From contig NC_049985.1 of NCBI RefSeq assembly GCF_000003815.2, positions 13,893,185 to 13,957,184 on the forward strand: a DNA stretch of 64,000 bases, in the 5' to 3' direction. This document shows, piece by piece, positions 13,100-25,543 of this stretch. This stretch comes from Branchiostoma floridae (taxonomy: Eukaryota; Chordata; Leptocardii; Amphioxiformes; Branchiostomatidae). Position numbers and translations under genes: made by a program. Position 1 is the first letter of the stretch. Every line of letters starts with the position of its first letter. Below the pieces are notes generated by a model, which saw nothing but the letters and a program-made list of their open reading frames with translations, did no database searches and was not told where the DNA came from.

Positions 13100-14149
13100 T
13101 ATTTGTGTTATATTAAAGGAATTGTTGGTCATTATACCCATCAAACATGTATACTGAAAATGATATATCAAAGAAAATATCTTTCAGTACCTTGCTCAAA
13201 ATAGGGAAAGATGTATTTTCTTGCCCTTTCCCTTCCTACCATGTTGGCAACACAGGTTAAGTTCCAATCTTGCTCATCCTTTATAGTCATAAATCATCTC
13301 TACTTATCTGATATTTATTCCTGTTAAGTTATCTCCTATTTGGAGGCACATTCATCAGCCTTTTGTCCTACTTATCATCCATCCTCAAGTCTAAGATATA
13401 TCGTCTATCCTCCTAACCATCTCAGAAGTCTACTTAAGTTACAGGTTACCAACATCAAACATTGACATAGCTTATCCTCACAAGTAAAGTCCTACTGACA
13501 CTGGAGCACAAGGTCTGCTGTTGTGCCACGCAGGCGCCAGCGGTCTAATGAGGCGATACCTGAACCTCCCAGGTCACAAATTACAGATCCTCGCCTGACT
13601 TCAGCTTATTAGTGACGTTCAACATCAAGTTTGTGGAGCATTTGTTATGCTAGAGTGGGGGAATAATCTTCCTGTAAAGCTCAGCCCAACATCCTGTTTT
13701 TCAGCTATTCTGAAATCAATCTGGGATCACTGGGATTTGATGTACCATGTTATTGTGCAATTTGTAAAGGTAACTGTGTTCTAGTTGCAGCAATGTTACT
13801 GAGTATGATTGAATGTAGACATGTTGTTTCTCATCAACATTCTCATTGTGCTTGCTTTAAGGAAGTCGTAATGGTAATAGGTACACAAGAGTTTTGTAAT
13901 ATAGTAGTGAAACATGACCTTGAGAAGACGGATTACACACAGCAGTAATTTGTAAGTTTTTTCATTGCTCCAAATGATACCATGGCAATGCCGTCATCTG
14001 CAGGAAAAGAATCATTATGGACAGGCAAAATATGGCCTTCATGTGTAGTTACAAGCAGTACTTTTCTTCCATCATCAAATCCGATGCAGCTTTCACATGT
14101 TATTAGCAAGCATGCCATGGGCAGAGTTGCAATCAATATGCCTAGAGAA

Positions 14150-14380
14150 TCTTTCTCTATTCAAAATCTCATCCAATATGCTGCTCTTCAAACAGGGTTA
14201 TTAATAGATTGGAGGTTCTGTAAATGCTCTTGGCAAGAGAGCACATTTTTCTATCCTGTATTTCAAAGCAGTGGTCTAGCATTCAATTAGAATCTGAGAT
14301 GATTATTGCTCATGGCGATATGCCTGTTTTGACAGTTACATGGCAACAACACATGTGGCTGACATAAGCAAAGTTTCTCA
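14150..14380 (+). repeat. Diverged direct repeat R3, copy 1
   Basis: Shares TGGCAAGAGxGCA, CAAAGCAGTGxTCTAGC and CAGTTACATGGCAACAACA in the same order with 14945-15175. Confidence 0.55.
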
Positions 14381-14397
14381 TGCAAATGTCTAGCTTA

Positions 14398-14606
14398 AAT
14401 GCTAGTTCATCTTTATCCACAGGGTAACCATATCCATTCTTTTCAAAAACAAGATATTTAGGGATATCAAGTTAGCAGAGAATGCAATATTCTGCAAATA
14501 ACTGCAACATTTGAAAATATTGCAATCTGAAACCACCATCCATTGACTTCAAATAGCCTGTTTTTAAAAACATTGTATATAGGTTATCCCATGGATAACT
14601 AGCATT
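14398..14606. repeat. Foldback repeat, family 'CTAG', copy 2
   Basis: AATGCTAGTT at the left and AACTAGCATT at the right, with arms of about 50 bp that pair imperfectly (GGGTAACCATATCC against TATAGGTTATCCC). Confidence 0.65.
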
Positions 14607-14944
14607 ATAGAGGACAGAGTAAGACCAGGATTATGGGTACCATTACTTTGTTGGTGTACTACCGTTAGTACCAAGAATCACCAGCACTACTCAAAAGCTA
14701 ACTCCTTGAGCCAACATACATGTACACATACATGTAACCCACCTCTCAATATCCTGTCTTAGATAAAGTCGTCTTAAACTACTTTTAAACAGACCTAATC
14801 CTTCCTTCCGGCCTACTAAGGTCATCAAAGGCAGGCAGAATTGAAGTGTAATGCAAAATTTAATGTATATGCTCTATGTTGGTTTATCTTCAGGTAAAAC
14901 CGGATAAAACATGTACTACTGCTGTTCAATGTTGTCAAAGCATA

Positions 14945-15175
14945 GAAAAAAGGCCCATTCCTTCTTCAAAGTCTTGTCAAATATGCTGTACTTTAAAGGC
15001 ATTATTTGAAATGGCAAGAGGGCATATTCTCTTTTACTACAAAGCAGTGATCTAGCTTTACATTTAAAACCTGGATTATCCTGGTTTATGATGTTAGGTT
15101 GTTTTGCCAGTTACATGGCAACAACATATCCAACATAAGCCAGCCATCATATTGTGGCTGACAAGAAAAGTTTAT
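14945..15175 (+). repeat. Diverged direct repeat R3, copy 2
   Basis: Second copy about 800 bp downstream. It ends in TGTGGCTGACA as copy 1 does. Confidence 0.55.
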
Positions 15176-15599
15176 TGTGTAAAAGTTGAGTTCTATAGTT
15201 ACACAGACCTCAGCTTCAGACTGTCATTTCAAACTTGGATATTTGTTTACTGGTAAAAGCTGGGATTTTGTTATGTCTACTTGATTTCAAGAAACACAAT
15301 GTGCTTATTTCAGTTTCAATCATACAGATCCTCTTGGATATCTTAGTCTTGGATATCCTGCGTTAAGGTCCTAGAGTATCTTAAACATCTGGAAAAATAT
15401 ATTGGAATACTACGTGAGACAGCAAGGCTTAAGTTGATTTGCAAAGCTTACATATACTAGTCTGTGTAGTTCAGTGGGAATTAATTTACTAGCCTGGATA
15501 GCCTTGCATAGGTTTCATTAACCCCAATGGTTGTTCCAAGTAGCACATAGGTCAGCAAGGTTCCTTGCTGTTTCTGTAGCAGGTTATATTTTTACAGAG

Positions 15600-15791
15600 A
15601 GGAGTTGCTAGCCCTTCCCCTTTAGCATGCTTGAAGCACCTTCTCAAACACGGGACCTCCACAGGTGCAGCCCCAAACAAGATGCCTTACCCAGGATTTG
15701 AGCCAGGGTCTCACGAGTCACAGTTACCAACTGATTGGAACCAAGAGCTCAACTGCAAGGCTCTTACCAGCTGAGCTACAGGGACATCCCT
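15600..15791 (-). mobile_element. tRNA-derived SINE
   Basis: On the minus strand TAGCTCAGCTGGTAAGAG (complement of 15761-15778) is an RNA polymerase III A box, as in tRNA. Downstream are GGTTCCAATC and GGCTCAAATCC (complement of 15694-15704), both B-box-like. The spacing is too long for a functional tRNA. The borders are approximate and I see no clear tail. Confidence 0.6.
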
Positions 15792-18700
15792 CCTGAGTAG
15801 AAATGCAGCACAGAAAAGCTGGATACCATCCTATTGATTTGCTACTCTAGTGATCTGCAACCTAACTGAAATTGACTGGGTCAGCAAAGAAGCCTTTAGA
15901 TAAGGACAGAATCTGTCTGTGCTTGCCTATCATGGTCATCTAATCTAATCACCAGTATGGAAAAGCAATCACCCAATCAGACTCAAAGTCCTTGTGGCTT
16001 AGCTTTGATGTGTTTAGGGATTATAATCACTACCAAAAGTCAACCCCCATTGTGATGAAGGGAATATTTTGATTATACCATCATATTAAAGATGCTGTGG
16101 TGGTTTCTATCTGGCTTTGCTGTCCTTTTATGTTTCACTGAACCAAAGTGAGATATCATTCAATTTGGGTAACTTCTATTGTATGGTAGATCCAAATACC
16201 AAGAAAAGTAATCCAGTGTCACTAAACATGATCTTTCACGTTACTGCAGTACTGAATGGTTTAATCCACATTCAGGGCCCTTTTTCTCCTGACTGGTCAG
16301 GAAGAAAGCAACTAACTTCCCAAATCTGTAGCACCTCTGCTTGGACACTGGAAAAAGCAATCTAGTTTCCAAACACAAGGTTACAGCAAGGTCATGTGCC
16401 ACTTTATGTGCCATTAAATGTGATCAGGTAATTCTAACCACATCAAGTCCATCAAAAAGGAATGGGAAAAGCAACATTCCGTTTATATGAGGTGCCATTA
16501 AATTGTACTCTCCCCTTCAATTAGATCTGTGACAAGATTTTCGTTTACAGGCTGTTGGTTATGCCTAAGTCTCTGGACAAATTTGACACAACGCTGCATT
16601 TGCTTCGCATTTAAACAATCAGAACAAAATCACTGTAGGAGATATAGCCCCTGATAAATGTTGCACTACTCTCTCCGTGCAAAAACAGTTGCAGTCATGG
16701 GGCAGCTGTTTGTCTGGAGAGTTGTCCGCATCCCTAACAGGAAAGCAACTTGTTCCAAACTGAAGTGTTGACATGGACACTTTATATGGGGAAGCATAAA
16801 GACCAATGAGGCAATTTCCCCCAACGACATTTCTAAGCCCCTCAATTTGTGTTTGTAAATCATTTTTCTGGTACGCAAAAATTCAAGCCTTTTCAAGTCC
16901 CAAAAGGGACCAAAGTTCTGATTACGGTTCACAGGAAAAGGTCAGGTTGTTAATAGCTGGGATTTATTGTCATAAACAACATATTTTATAACATTGGTAA
17001 TACAGATCCTTGCAAGCAGAGACGAAATAACAGTATCACCAAAAATAACAATATGATTGGATTTTTCAGTGATAATCATTATATAATGGCCGTTTTGGCC
17101 TTTGTCGGTCAATATTGACCATGGTAAAACCTTAATTCACATCAGCCCTTTAGCATTGGGTATGGCAATAAATACCTGGTAGGTCGAAGCATGATGGTGC
17201 ACAAGGTCAGTAGCAATTTGACATTATACTAATAGGAATAATGAACAGGCTTTTGTCAACCAGAGAAGCTTAAAATTAGTATTGCAGTCTTAAAACTAGT
17301 TGTTTGACTTGAGGTGTTTATTGATTGGAACCTCTCATTTTAAATTCTCAGTATCCAACTTTATCCGACTGGTGATCCAACCATTTGAATACATGCTAAT
17401 GGTTTGTCTGAACTATGCTTGCTTACCACTCCTTTATTTGATGTAAGGCCATACTGACTTAATTTTATGGATCCACACACATTGATTTTTGCCTGTCCTC
17501 AAGAAAAACAAATGGCCACATGTTACACAACAGCATCCCTGGTCAATTGGAATTTCATGCTTGCCAGAGGATCTGCTCTCCAGGGTAAGGGGGCACGTGA
17601 TCAGGGCATGGGGCCAGCAGCACCCCTGTTCCTTCTGTAAACAAAAATGGCAATACATGTATAAACATGATTGAAATGTTGACGATTGTCTCTTACAGTC
17701 TTATTGGAGATGAACATAAGACAAACCAAACCTGCGAATGAATGGTCTGGATGTTTAGTTCTGTTGTTGAGCATTTTTTTTGTTGTATTTTTCTCCTTTT
17801 TTACCCACATGCATTAGTTTTGGGGTATCCAGAGGATGTTATCTATAAAATTAAGTAGGTGTGGCCTAAGAAGTACATGTAGGAAATGGTGTCATTCGTT
17901 TCTAGCTAAGCACCCCTAGAAACCCATCTGTGTTAAGTAGACAGTTTTATGTATAGTGTTTGCATATGTCAATGGTGGTTTTAAAGGCTGGATATGGCCC
18001 AAATAAATTTGAAATGAATTGATCCTCATAAACAATAGCTGAAGATTAATGGCTCCAAAAATACAGGTCACACTAAATGGATGTTTTACATCTCCACCAC
18101 CTCGGATGTTTGCACAAGGCTAAAAGTGTTGTTTCAAGAAGGTGGTTGATAATTGTAGCTAAAAGGTTGGCCTGTTCTTTATAACAACTTGAAATTGAGT
18201 TAATATCAACAGGAAGGACTGCTGAAAGGTCAAACATGAAGCTCAAAGATTAAATATGTATTGTAATCAATCCTACTCTCCCATTAATGTATTTATGGAA
18301 TAGGATATAAAATGTTGCATGTTAGGAATTTGTAATGCTTTTTTAATTGTCTAAATGTATGTGTAGGTGAACAATGTTGCCATTATTACATGTATAACGC
18401 AGCAGCGGATCTTTAAACACTGGCTAATGTTATATAGATATATACAATGCTGTTTCACAATGGCCAGATTTGTTGGTATTGAATGGAAAATGGAGTAATC
18501 CATGGTACTGAAAATGTGGTGCTTCTGTCATGACTTAGAAACTATGTTTGTTAAGAATTCTACAGTCTCTTCATACCACAAAATAAAAGGTAGCTGATTT
18601 ATAATGGAAGTGTATCTAACCTAGATACAGTTGCTTCATGCATAACTGATTCATAACTGATATATTATTTTATTATCCAATGCTCATTATTAGTGGCAGG

Positions 18701-20084
18701 ATGTGACATACATTTGTTCCAGATACATTGTATAGTACTTTGTCTCTCATGAGTTGTCAGACACATGGTAAAGACTTGGCCCACCTTCATGGCTGCATGA
18801 ACAAAGTTAGTGACATATCAGTTTGCTCTGAGTCAGGTCCACTCAAGCACACCTAGAGTTCCATAAAGATATTGACCATAAAAAAGATTAGGACTTTTTC
18901 CACAATCTTGTTTCTTGGAAGTCATCTGCTCTAGTTTGACTGGTAGAGCTTTGATGCTATTATTCCCCTCAAAACTTGGCTGGGAATTCTGTCCATTTAG
19001 GGAGTCTAGACATCTTGCATGGAGAAAATAGGTCTACTGAGAATATCTTGTAAAACACAAAGCTGCTCCTCTGTGTAGCTTATCTCATCTTGTTGTTCTG
19101 ACATTGCTTGGTTGCTGAACAGTTACTGTTACACAAAGCCTAATTAAAGATTGATATGGAAGAAACACAATCGGTCACCATTTCCTTTTCTTGTATATAG
19201 AATGATTCATCTTGAACGATGGTAACCCCCTACTGAATAGAATTAGCACTGCAGGCCATCACTGACCGTGACATTCATCAGTTATAATGGTGGCTATCTC
19301 AGAATGGCGCCCCAAGGTAACTAGTAATTCTGCCTCTGGTGTGTTATAGCCATGTACCTTCTTGATAATCCTGGCCCATCGTAAAACCATCTTGCCTTGG
19401 GTAAGGGCCAAAAGTGAGCATTTCCGATTGTTTGACAGTGATTCTATATCATGAATTCTGGTGGCGTAGATTGGTAATGCAAAAGTGTAGGGGGAGCAAT
19501 GGAAATTTTCTGAATTGCTTTTTGCGCTTGCAGGAAAGAATCTCTCATATCCAGCTGATTGTTTTTGACAGCCAAATCTGCTTGGAATTAAGGCCGGCTG
19601 CTCTGGCATCTCAATCCCCCCATCGTATGTTGCTACAAATTAGGGCAAAATGTGTAACAGTCTCTGATGACTCTACCCCTTGGAATTATTTATAGTTGAT
19701 AGATAGCCAACTCTCCATACTGCCTGTATCCAGTTGCGCAAAAAGGATCATCAATATCTTGATGGTCAATAGACAATGGACAATTTCATGTCATAGTGTG
19801 GTATACTGCAGCAAACTTGCTGTATTATGGATTGTTTTAGTTGAAAGTTAAACATTAAACATATTGGGTTCTGGACTGTACCCTATTCACTGGGACAGGT
19901 CAGGTTGGGAATCATTGTAAATGGGGACGGGAGATGGGAGAAATGTCTTTGCATTGAATAGTGCAGTTAAGAAATATAGATATATGATATGGATGTAAAA
20001 CATTACAGTTGACATTGATGGTAGCCTGATTGCTTCCTACCTGAGTTAATCAAGACAGAAGCATAACATTTCAACCACCCAACC

Positions 20085-20164
20085 ATGCATGCATGCATGC
20101 ACACATACACACAGATGCGCACACATATACAAACACACACACGCACACACACACACACACACAC
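20085..20164. repeat. (TGCA)n / (CA)n microsatellite
   Basis: CATGCATGCATGCATGC runs into an interrupted CA tract ending in about 11 pure CA units. Confidence 0.95.
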
Positions 20165-22239
20165 TGATTCAGTTTTAATCAATTATCATGTTTGGGGAGT
20201 AGGTACCTCCATTTGCATCTTGTTGTGTAATATTTGAGTCACAACCAAATTTTTCACTTGTGACTTTCACAAAATCACGTCCCAAAGTCACTGTGCTTAC
20301 CCATGTGGATTTCTAGAACCATGGAGGAGGAGCCAGATTTGTCACCTCTCAGGCAGAAATATAAATCTCTGGAGTGGCACTTAGCAATTTGTGTCACAAG
20401 GTAGACAGATATACACAGAAGCAATATTAACTTTTCATTTCCAAGTGATACTTTCCTGAAGTATTGATCATTTTGCTGACATGGCTGACACCACTGGCTT
20501 GGCGCCAAGTAGCCTGGAACAGCCAGGAGGATCAAAATACTCCCAGAGGAACTTGCAGACCTTTTACATTGGTAACAAGATCACAGAGCTACCAATTGGA
20601 TTGCCACACGGGACAGTTTTGTAATCTTTTAAACCTTATGCTGAAATGTCAAACAGTTTTTTCTGGACCAAGTACTGGTTAAGTGAGATATTGGCAATTT
20701 CAAATGTGCTGAGGTTTGGCATATGTACTGGCACTAAATAGATTCTTTTGAAAGGTTGCAAAGAAATTTTTAGAATCATCAAAATTTTTAGATTTGCTTT
20801 ATCAAAAAGTGTTTGCTCAGGGCATTAGTTGGCAACTCCAAGATGTTTGGGAAGGTGATACAGTAACTTCCCCTACATTCTGTGAAAGGTTTTCTGTCAT
20901 ACCTGGCTGTGATAATGTTTGATTCAGGCCTCCAGACCAAATCTGCATTTTATGCCATCGGCTTGTATTGCACAGAGATCCATAGAATAATTTAAATACA
21001 TATGGCATATGCTGTGTGTACCACTGCGTAGGACAAAAATTCTGGTGCTTTCTCGTGTCGTTATAGTATGAAAAGACACTGTGTATTCCGCATTACACTT
21101 GCTTTGAGTGATGATGTACCTCAGGCAATATGAAATGCACTGTGTAGTATTCTCTGTATGTGATGTACATATTGCTTGGAGCTTTTCAAATCGATTTTAG
21201 CACTGTTGACTTTAGATTTTCAACAGTTTGTCAGTACATGTACGACCATGGATATTCTTAAATGTGCCCTCCAAAAAGAGACAGATGGTGTAGGTTTGAA
21301 TGTGAATTTTATGCAGTAAGAGATTACAGTGAGCAGCTGTTTTATCAGTTTTGTGATGTAGTTTTCTCTTAATTATGGCGTCTGGTGCTTTTCTAGAAAA
21401 TCTGAAAAATCAGATTAATAGATTGGGGTGTAAACCTTCATTTGAGTTACAAAATAAAGCCTTTGAATCCTATTCCTTTTGACAAAATTTGTTTACAATT
21501 TAATCATTAGGAAACTGTTTCTTTGGTACTTGATTATTTCTTGTGTGTTACTTTAGATTTAGATTTACCTGGTTCAAGACTGCATTATGATTTCAAGAAA
21601 TGTGTGAGATATGATGTTATTGATTTGCAAATTGGAGGGGCATAACATTGCAATCTGTCACTTGTGTAAGTTGGAAGACATATTTTAACCAATACTCCAC
21701 ACATAACGTTGACAGATGTTACAAGATTGGGATCTTATTTTGTTATTTTTCTTCATTGAACATGTTGGAGCCGGGTAGGGGATGGATCAAAATCTCTTTT
21801 TAAAGCCAGGTTTCCTGACTTTTGAGTTTGCGAATGAATTGTGCAAAGCAAAATATGGTTGTTCATTAATAGATGAATGTCAGGGATAGCAGAACTAAAG
21901 GTGCAAAGAATAGAAACACTTCTCTTCAGTTCCTGTCATCATTACTATGTTCAACAATGAATGGTAACCACATAACTGTTTCCTGTTATCAAGAAGCTGT
22001 CCATAGATTGCTTCTAAGAAAGACTTCCTCTCATATATACCTCAAAAATGGGCTGACAACATATTCTTGAAATCTACAGATATTATCAGCCTGTTGTTAG
22101 GAGAAGGTTAACACACATATCCGTATAGAAATTACATGCAGGGTTATGTAAAATATCACAAAAGTTGAGCATATATGCACAAGGGCAGTGGAGTACCAAG
22201 CTTTAACTCATTGGTTGTGAAAAGATTCCATGCGCTGTA

Positions 22240-22395
22240 AATGTATTTAAGTTTGCGGCAATTTAATTTTGCGGTAGCGGGAAAAGGGACTTTTCGCTGT
22301 GGTTTTAAGTTCGCGGTAGCACCATGCACTGTAGTCTCTTACTGCCATGGAAAAATGTTCGCAGTGGTTTTAAGTTCGCGGTGAAGTGGCCACCA
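22240..22395 (+). repeat. Dispersed repeat with iterated TTTTAAGTTCGCGGT
   Basis: The motif GGTTTTAAGTTCGCGGT occurs twice, with two further degenerate copies (TTTAAGTTTGCGGC, TTAATTTTGCGGTAGC) in about 150 bp. This CpG-containing block stands out from the AT-rich surroundings. Confidence 0.6.
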
Positions 22396-24647
22396 CAAAA
22401 AACTCGAACTTTGTAAAACTCTAGAAAGCTGAGTTTGGTCTGGTTTCATATCTACACATCACCTCAGCCAAATGTTCTCAGGGTAGTCAATCAAAATATT
22501 TTATGGTTCTTTGTATGTTAGAATTGCCCTATTTCCAGGAAAAGAAACATTTAGGTATCCCTTTTTTTTTACTAGCAGACAGCTATGTTGCAGTTATTCT
22601 GTATCCTGTCTGAAATTGTTTTGAAAAATGGCTGGTGCAGTGTGCCAACTTCAAGCAAAATGGCATATAAAGAAAATGAAATGATGTGACAAACCACCTT
22701 TTATGTGGCAATCTGTTACAAACCACATTTCTGCTCCTTAAATAAAAAGTTATAACATAGTGGGGCAGCAGTAATATACTGAAACACTTTTTCATCGCTG
22801 TTTTCTGGAGTGTTACAATGAGTTTGGTGTAGTATGGCACTTTGTGTGTGGAATTTTACTGCAGTTCGAAATTGAGCTGTAAACTCTTATTCTTGAAAAA
22901 GCCATTCCAAAAACTTCTAATCCATAATATTTATGCTCCAGTCCATGAATATTTCTGATATTAGTTTCATACGGAAATCCTACTGCTTAAAGCTTGATGA
23001 TCCAAATAAATCTTACTAAGAGATGCTTGCAGCACTGCAAAATGCAGTCAGTGTACTTATTTCTTTTCACTCTCAGAAAGTCAGATATATTTTGTTTCAA
23101 TCAGTAATGAACAATTTAAGCTTATTCAGGAAAGACAATTTGGAGAACTGATCAGTTGGTAGTAAATGGTCTGATTTGCAGACTGAAGTTTCTGCTAGCC
23201 TTAAGTTATAGGAGGGTTTCAATTTAGGGAGCTTGCACTTGACTTGAGCATGGCTTTTGGTAAAACTTTGATGCAAGGAAAGAGACATTTGATTAAGAGA
23301 ATCCAGTAGACAGACATGGCCTTTCCTATATTATTATGTAATTGCAAAATGGCAGAATCCCAATATGGGGCTTACATGACCCTTACCAGGTCTACAGCGT
23401 TGTCATGGATCAATTAGATCTCTAATTAGGGGATTGTGGCTGGATCACCCTCATAATCTCTCAGAGTGATGAGGTGATCAACTGCTGCTTTCTCTGGTTA
23501 GGTTTAAGGGGCAGGGAATTTGAATCATCCAATTGGGTCCTAGGCTATTGCAGGCTAGGCTGGTGTTTGTTATATCAGCAAGAACATTTTCAGAAAAATG
23601 AGTATTAATTAGAGAAAATGTTTTTTTGGTAGAAAATTTCATAGGTTTCTATTGACTTGATGTAAGTTACATGTAACTGTACGGCTATATTAAGAATAGG
23701 CTCTTACCTTGGTGCTGAGTATGAAACTGTGGTTGACCAAAAGTGTCATTTTACTTGATGTTTTGTTACTTACTAAGTTGTTCACAAAATCTGTCATTAA
23801 GCTGAAAAGACATGTAACACGTTACCGTAGTTCTTAGAGGAAGCTGATCTATACTATGGAACAAATTGTCATCAAAACTTTGTTTCAAACACGATGGTGT
23901 AACTTACAGTAGCATCCATTGGCTCGCCAATTGTACCTGTACGTACTAACTGGCTGTGTTGGCACCTTGCCATGTGCTCTTTTCCTAATAGTTGGGAAAT
24001 GCAACAAAGATTGATGATAATGGCGGCAAAAATCAGCCCTTCTACTTATAGGTTAACACATAAGCTATGTAGCTAGCCACTTTTCAACATCTTCATCCTC
24101 CTTGTTTAACATAACCTTCCACATTCCATGCCCTAGAATGGCTAGCCATCCTTCTCCTGGACCAAAAGTATGGGGATTCTAATCCCAGCTTTGCATCTAA
24201 CCAACAATTTGCACTCAGCTGATAGAGATCCACACCTTGAGCAGGAAGATAAGGACGAAACTCAGTATGCAATTTCTAAAACCTATCCGTTCCAGACTTA
24301 TGCTAGGACTGTATGATAGCCTTTGACTACATGCCACTTCTTCCTTGGCTGCATATCAGTCAAATATGAACTAGCAAAGTAGAGAATGAAAATCTAGAAA
24401 TCTGAATCAAAATAATATAGAATACAGACCTAGTTTGACTTAATCATGCTCCTAGCAGCTGAACAGTCTCAGGGAGGGAACCCAGTCAGCTCCTGCAGGG
24501 TTGGACAAGTTTTCTGAAATTTACTTGCCTGAAATCTAAATGAAATTTTTCTATGTATATTCATGGCCTTCAATGGAATTTTTGTTATTGGCTCTATTTT
24601 TTGTGTTAATCAATGCTTGATGTCATGACTTTGAAAAGTAGCAAGTA

Positions 24648-25543
24648 ACATCTATTATCATAATACCGGTACGTTTACGACGATTTCTCTAGCCATACTG
24701 ATTTGACAAATTGTCAACGCATCATTTTCTCCAGTTACATGTTGCTGTTATAGGTTACCCTTGCCACTTCTTCTGTGTAACTTTTCTGCCACTCTTGTCC
24801 TGCTAAAAGCGTAATATTGTAATTGTAACACGCCGCGGAATAACACGGCGAACGGGCGCGTGGTTGGGAGGGGGTACAAAATACCGGTAGGAAGAAACAC
24901 GGCACAATTAACTGCCGCTATGTACATTTATACATCCTCTGATGTTCCTTCCTTTTCTGTCAGTAAATGCATAAAACATAAACCTGCATGAGCATACAAA
25001 ATGTCATGAGAAAACGGACGTATACTGTCAAGAATTTTCATTTAACTTCTGTCCGTCACAACCGCTATGACGTAACACTTCACTGCTAGCGTAGATATAA
25101 AAATGGCGGGAAAATGGCTGCGTACGTTCAATTTTGCCCATTCAGTCGTAGATCCGGGCTATTATGCAACGGTTCTTCACACTTTTACATGAGTTGTAGG
25201 TCACCAACAGAAATTCAAGATTGTTGTTGAATCATGTTCGTCTTGTGCCGTGAGCATGTGTAATTATGATCTATATAAATTTGGCAATGAATGTGACAGT
25301 GTGTTCGTCCCACGACGAGCTGCCTACCCCGAAATTTAAAAAAAAAGTATACTGAAAACTTTTGGCCTTGTTGTCTTCGAATGCATTGTTATCGATGCTT
25401 TGTAAATGGTGTATTGGACACCTAGATGTCTGAAGTGTGCACAGCTCAGAAATAACTATTGTTGCATGTGTAGATCTCTTTAAGTTCCAGTATTTTTAAT
25501 CTACCGGTATAAGTCTTACTACCGGTATTATGCCAATGCATGT
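24648..25543 (+). mobile_element. TA-flanked inverted-repeat element, copy A (896 bp)
   Basis: Flanked by TA at 24646-24647 and 25544-25545. The right end reads ACCGGTATTATGCCAATGCATGT. The left end is the complementary form with changes (ACATCTATTATCATAATACC). The same changed end occurs in copy D, and where compared by eye A and D are about 99% identical in inverse orientation. No transposase frame, so non-autonomous. TA duplication and short inverted ends suit Tc1/mariner-type mobilisation; this is an inference. Confidence 0.85.

Noticed and set aside
13982-14290. 102-codon frame on the + strand.
   Set aside because: It largely overlaps the diverged direct repeat R3, whose second copy does not keep the frame.
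15600-15791. Functional tRNA gene on the minus strand.
   Set aside because: A and B boxes are present but the cloverleaf is broken and the spacing too long; a SINE fits better.
19259-19609. Minus-strand frame of 116 codons.
   Set aside because: No similarity recognised; an opposite-strand frame of similar size overlaps it, as expected by chance.
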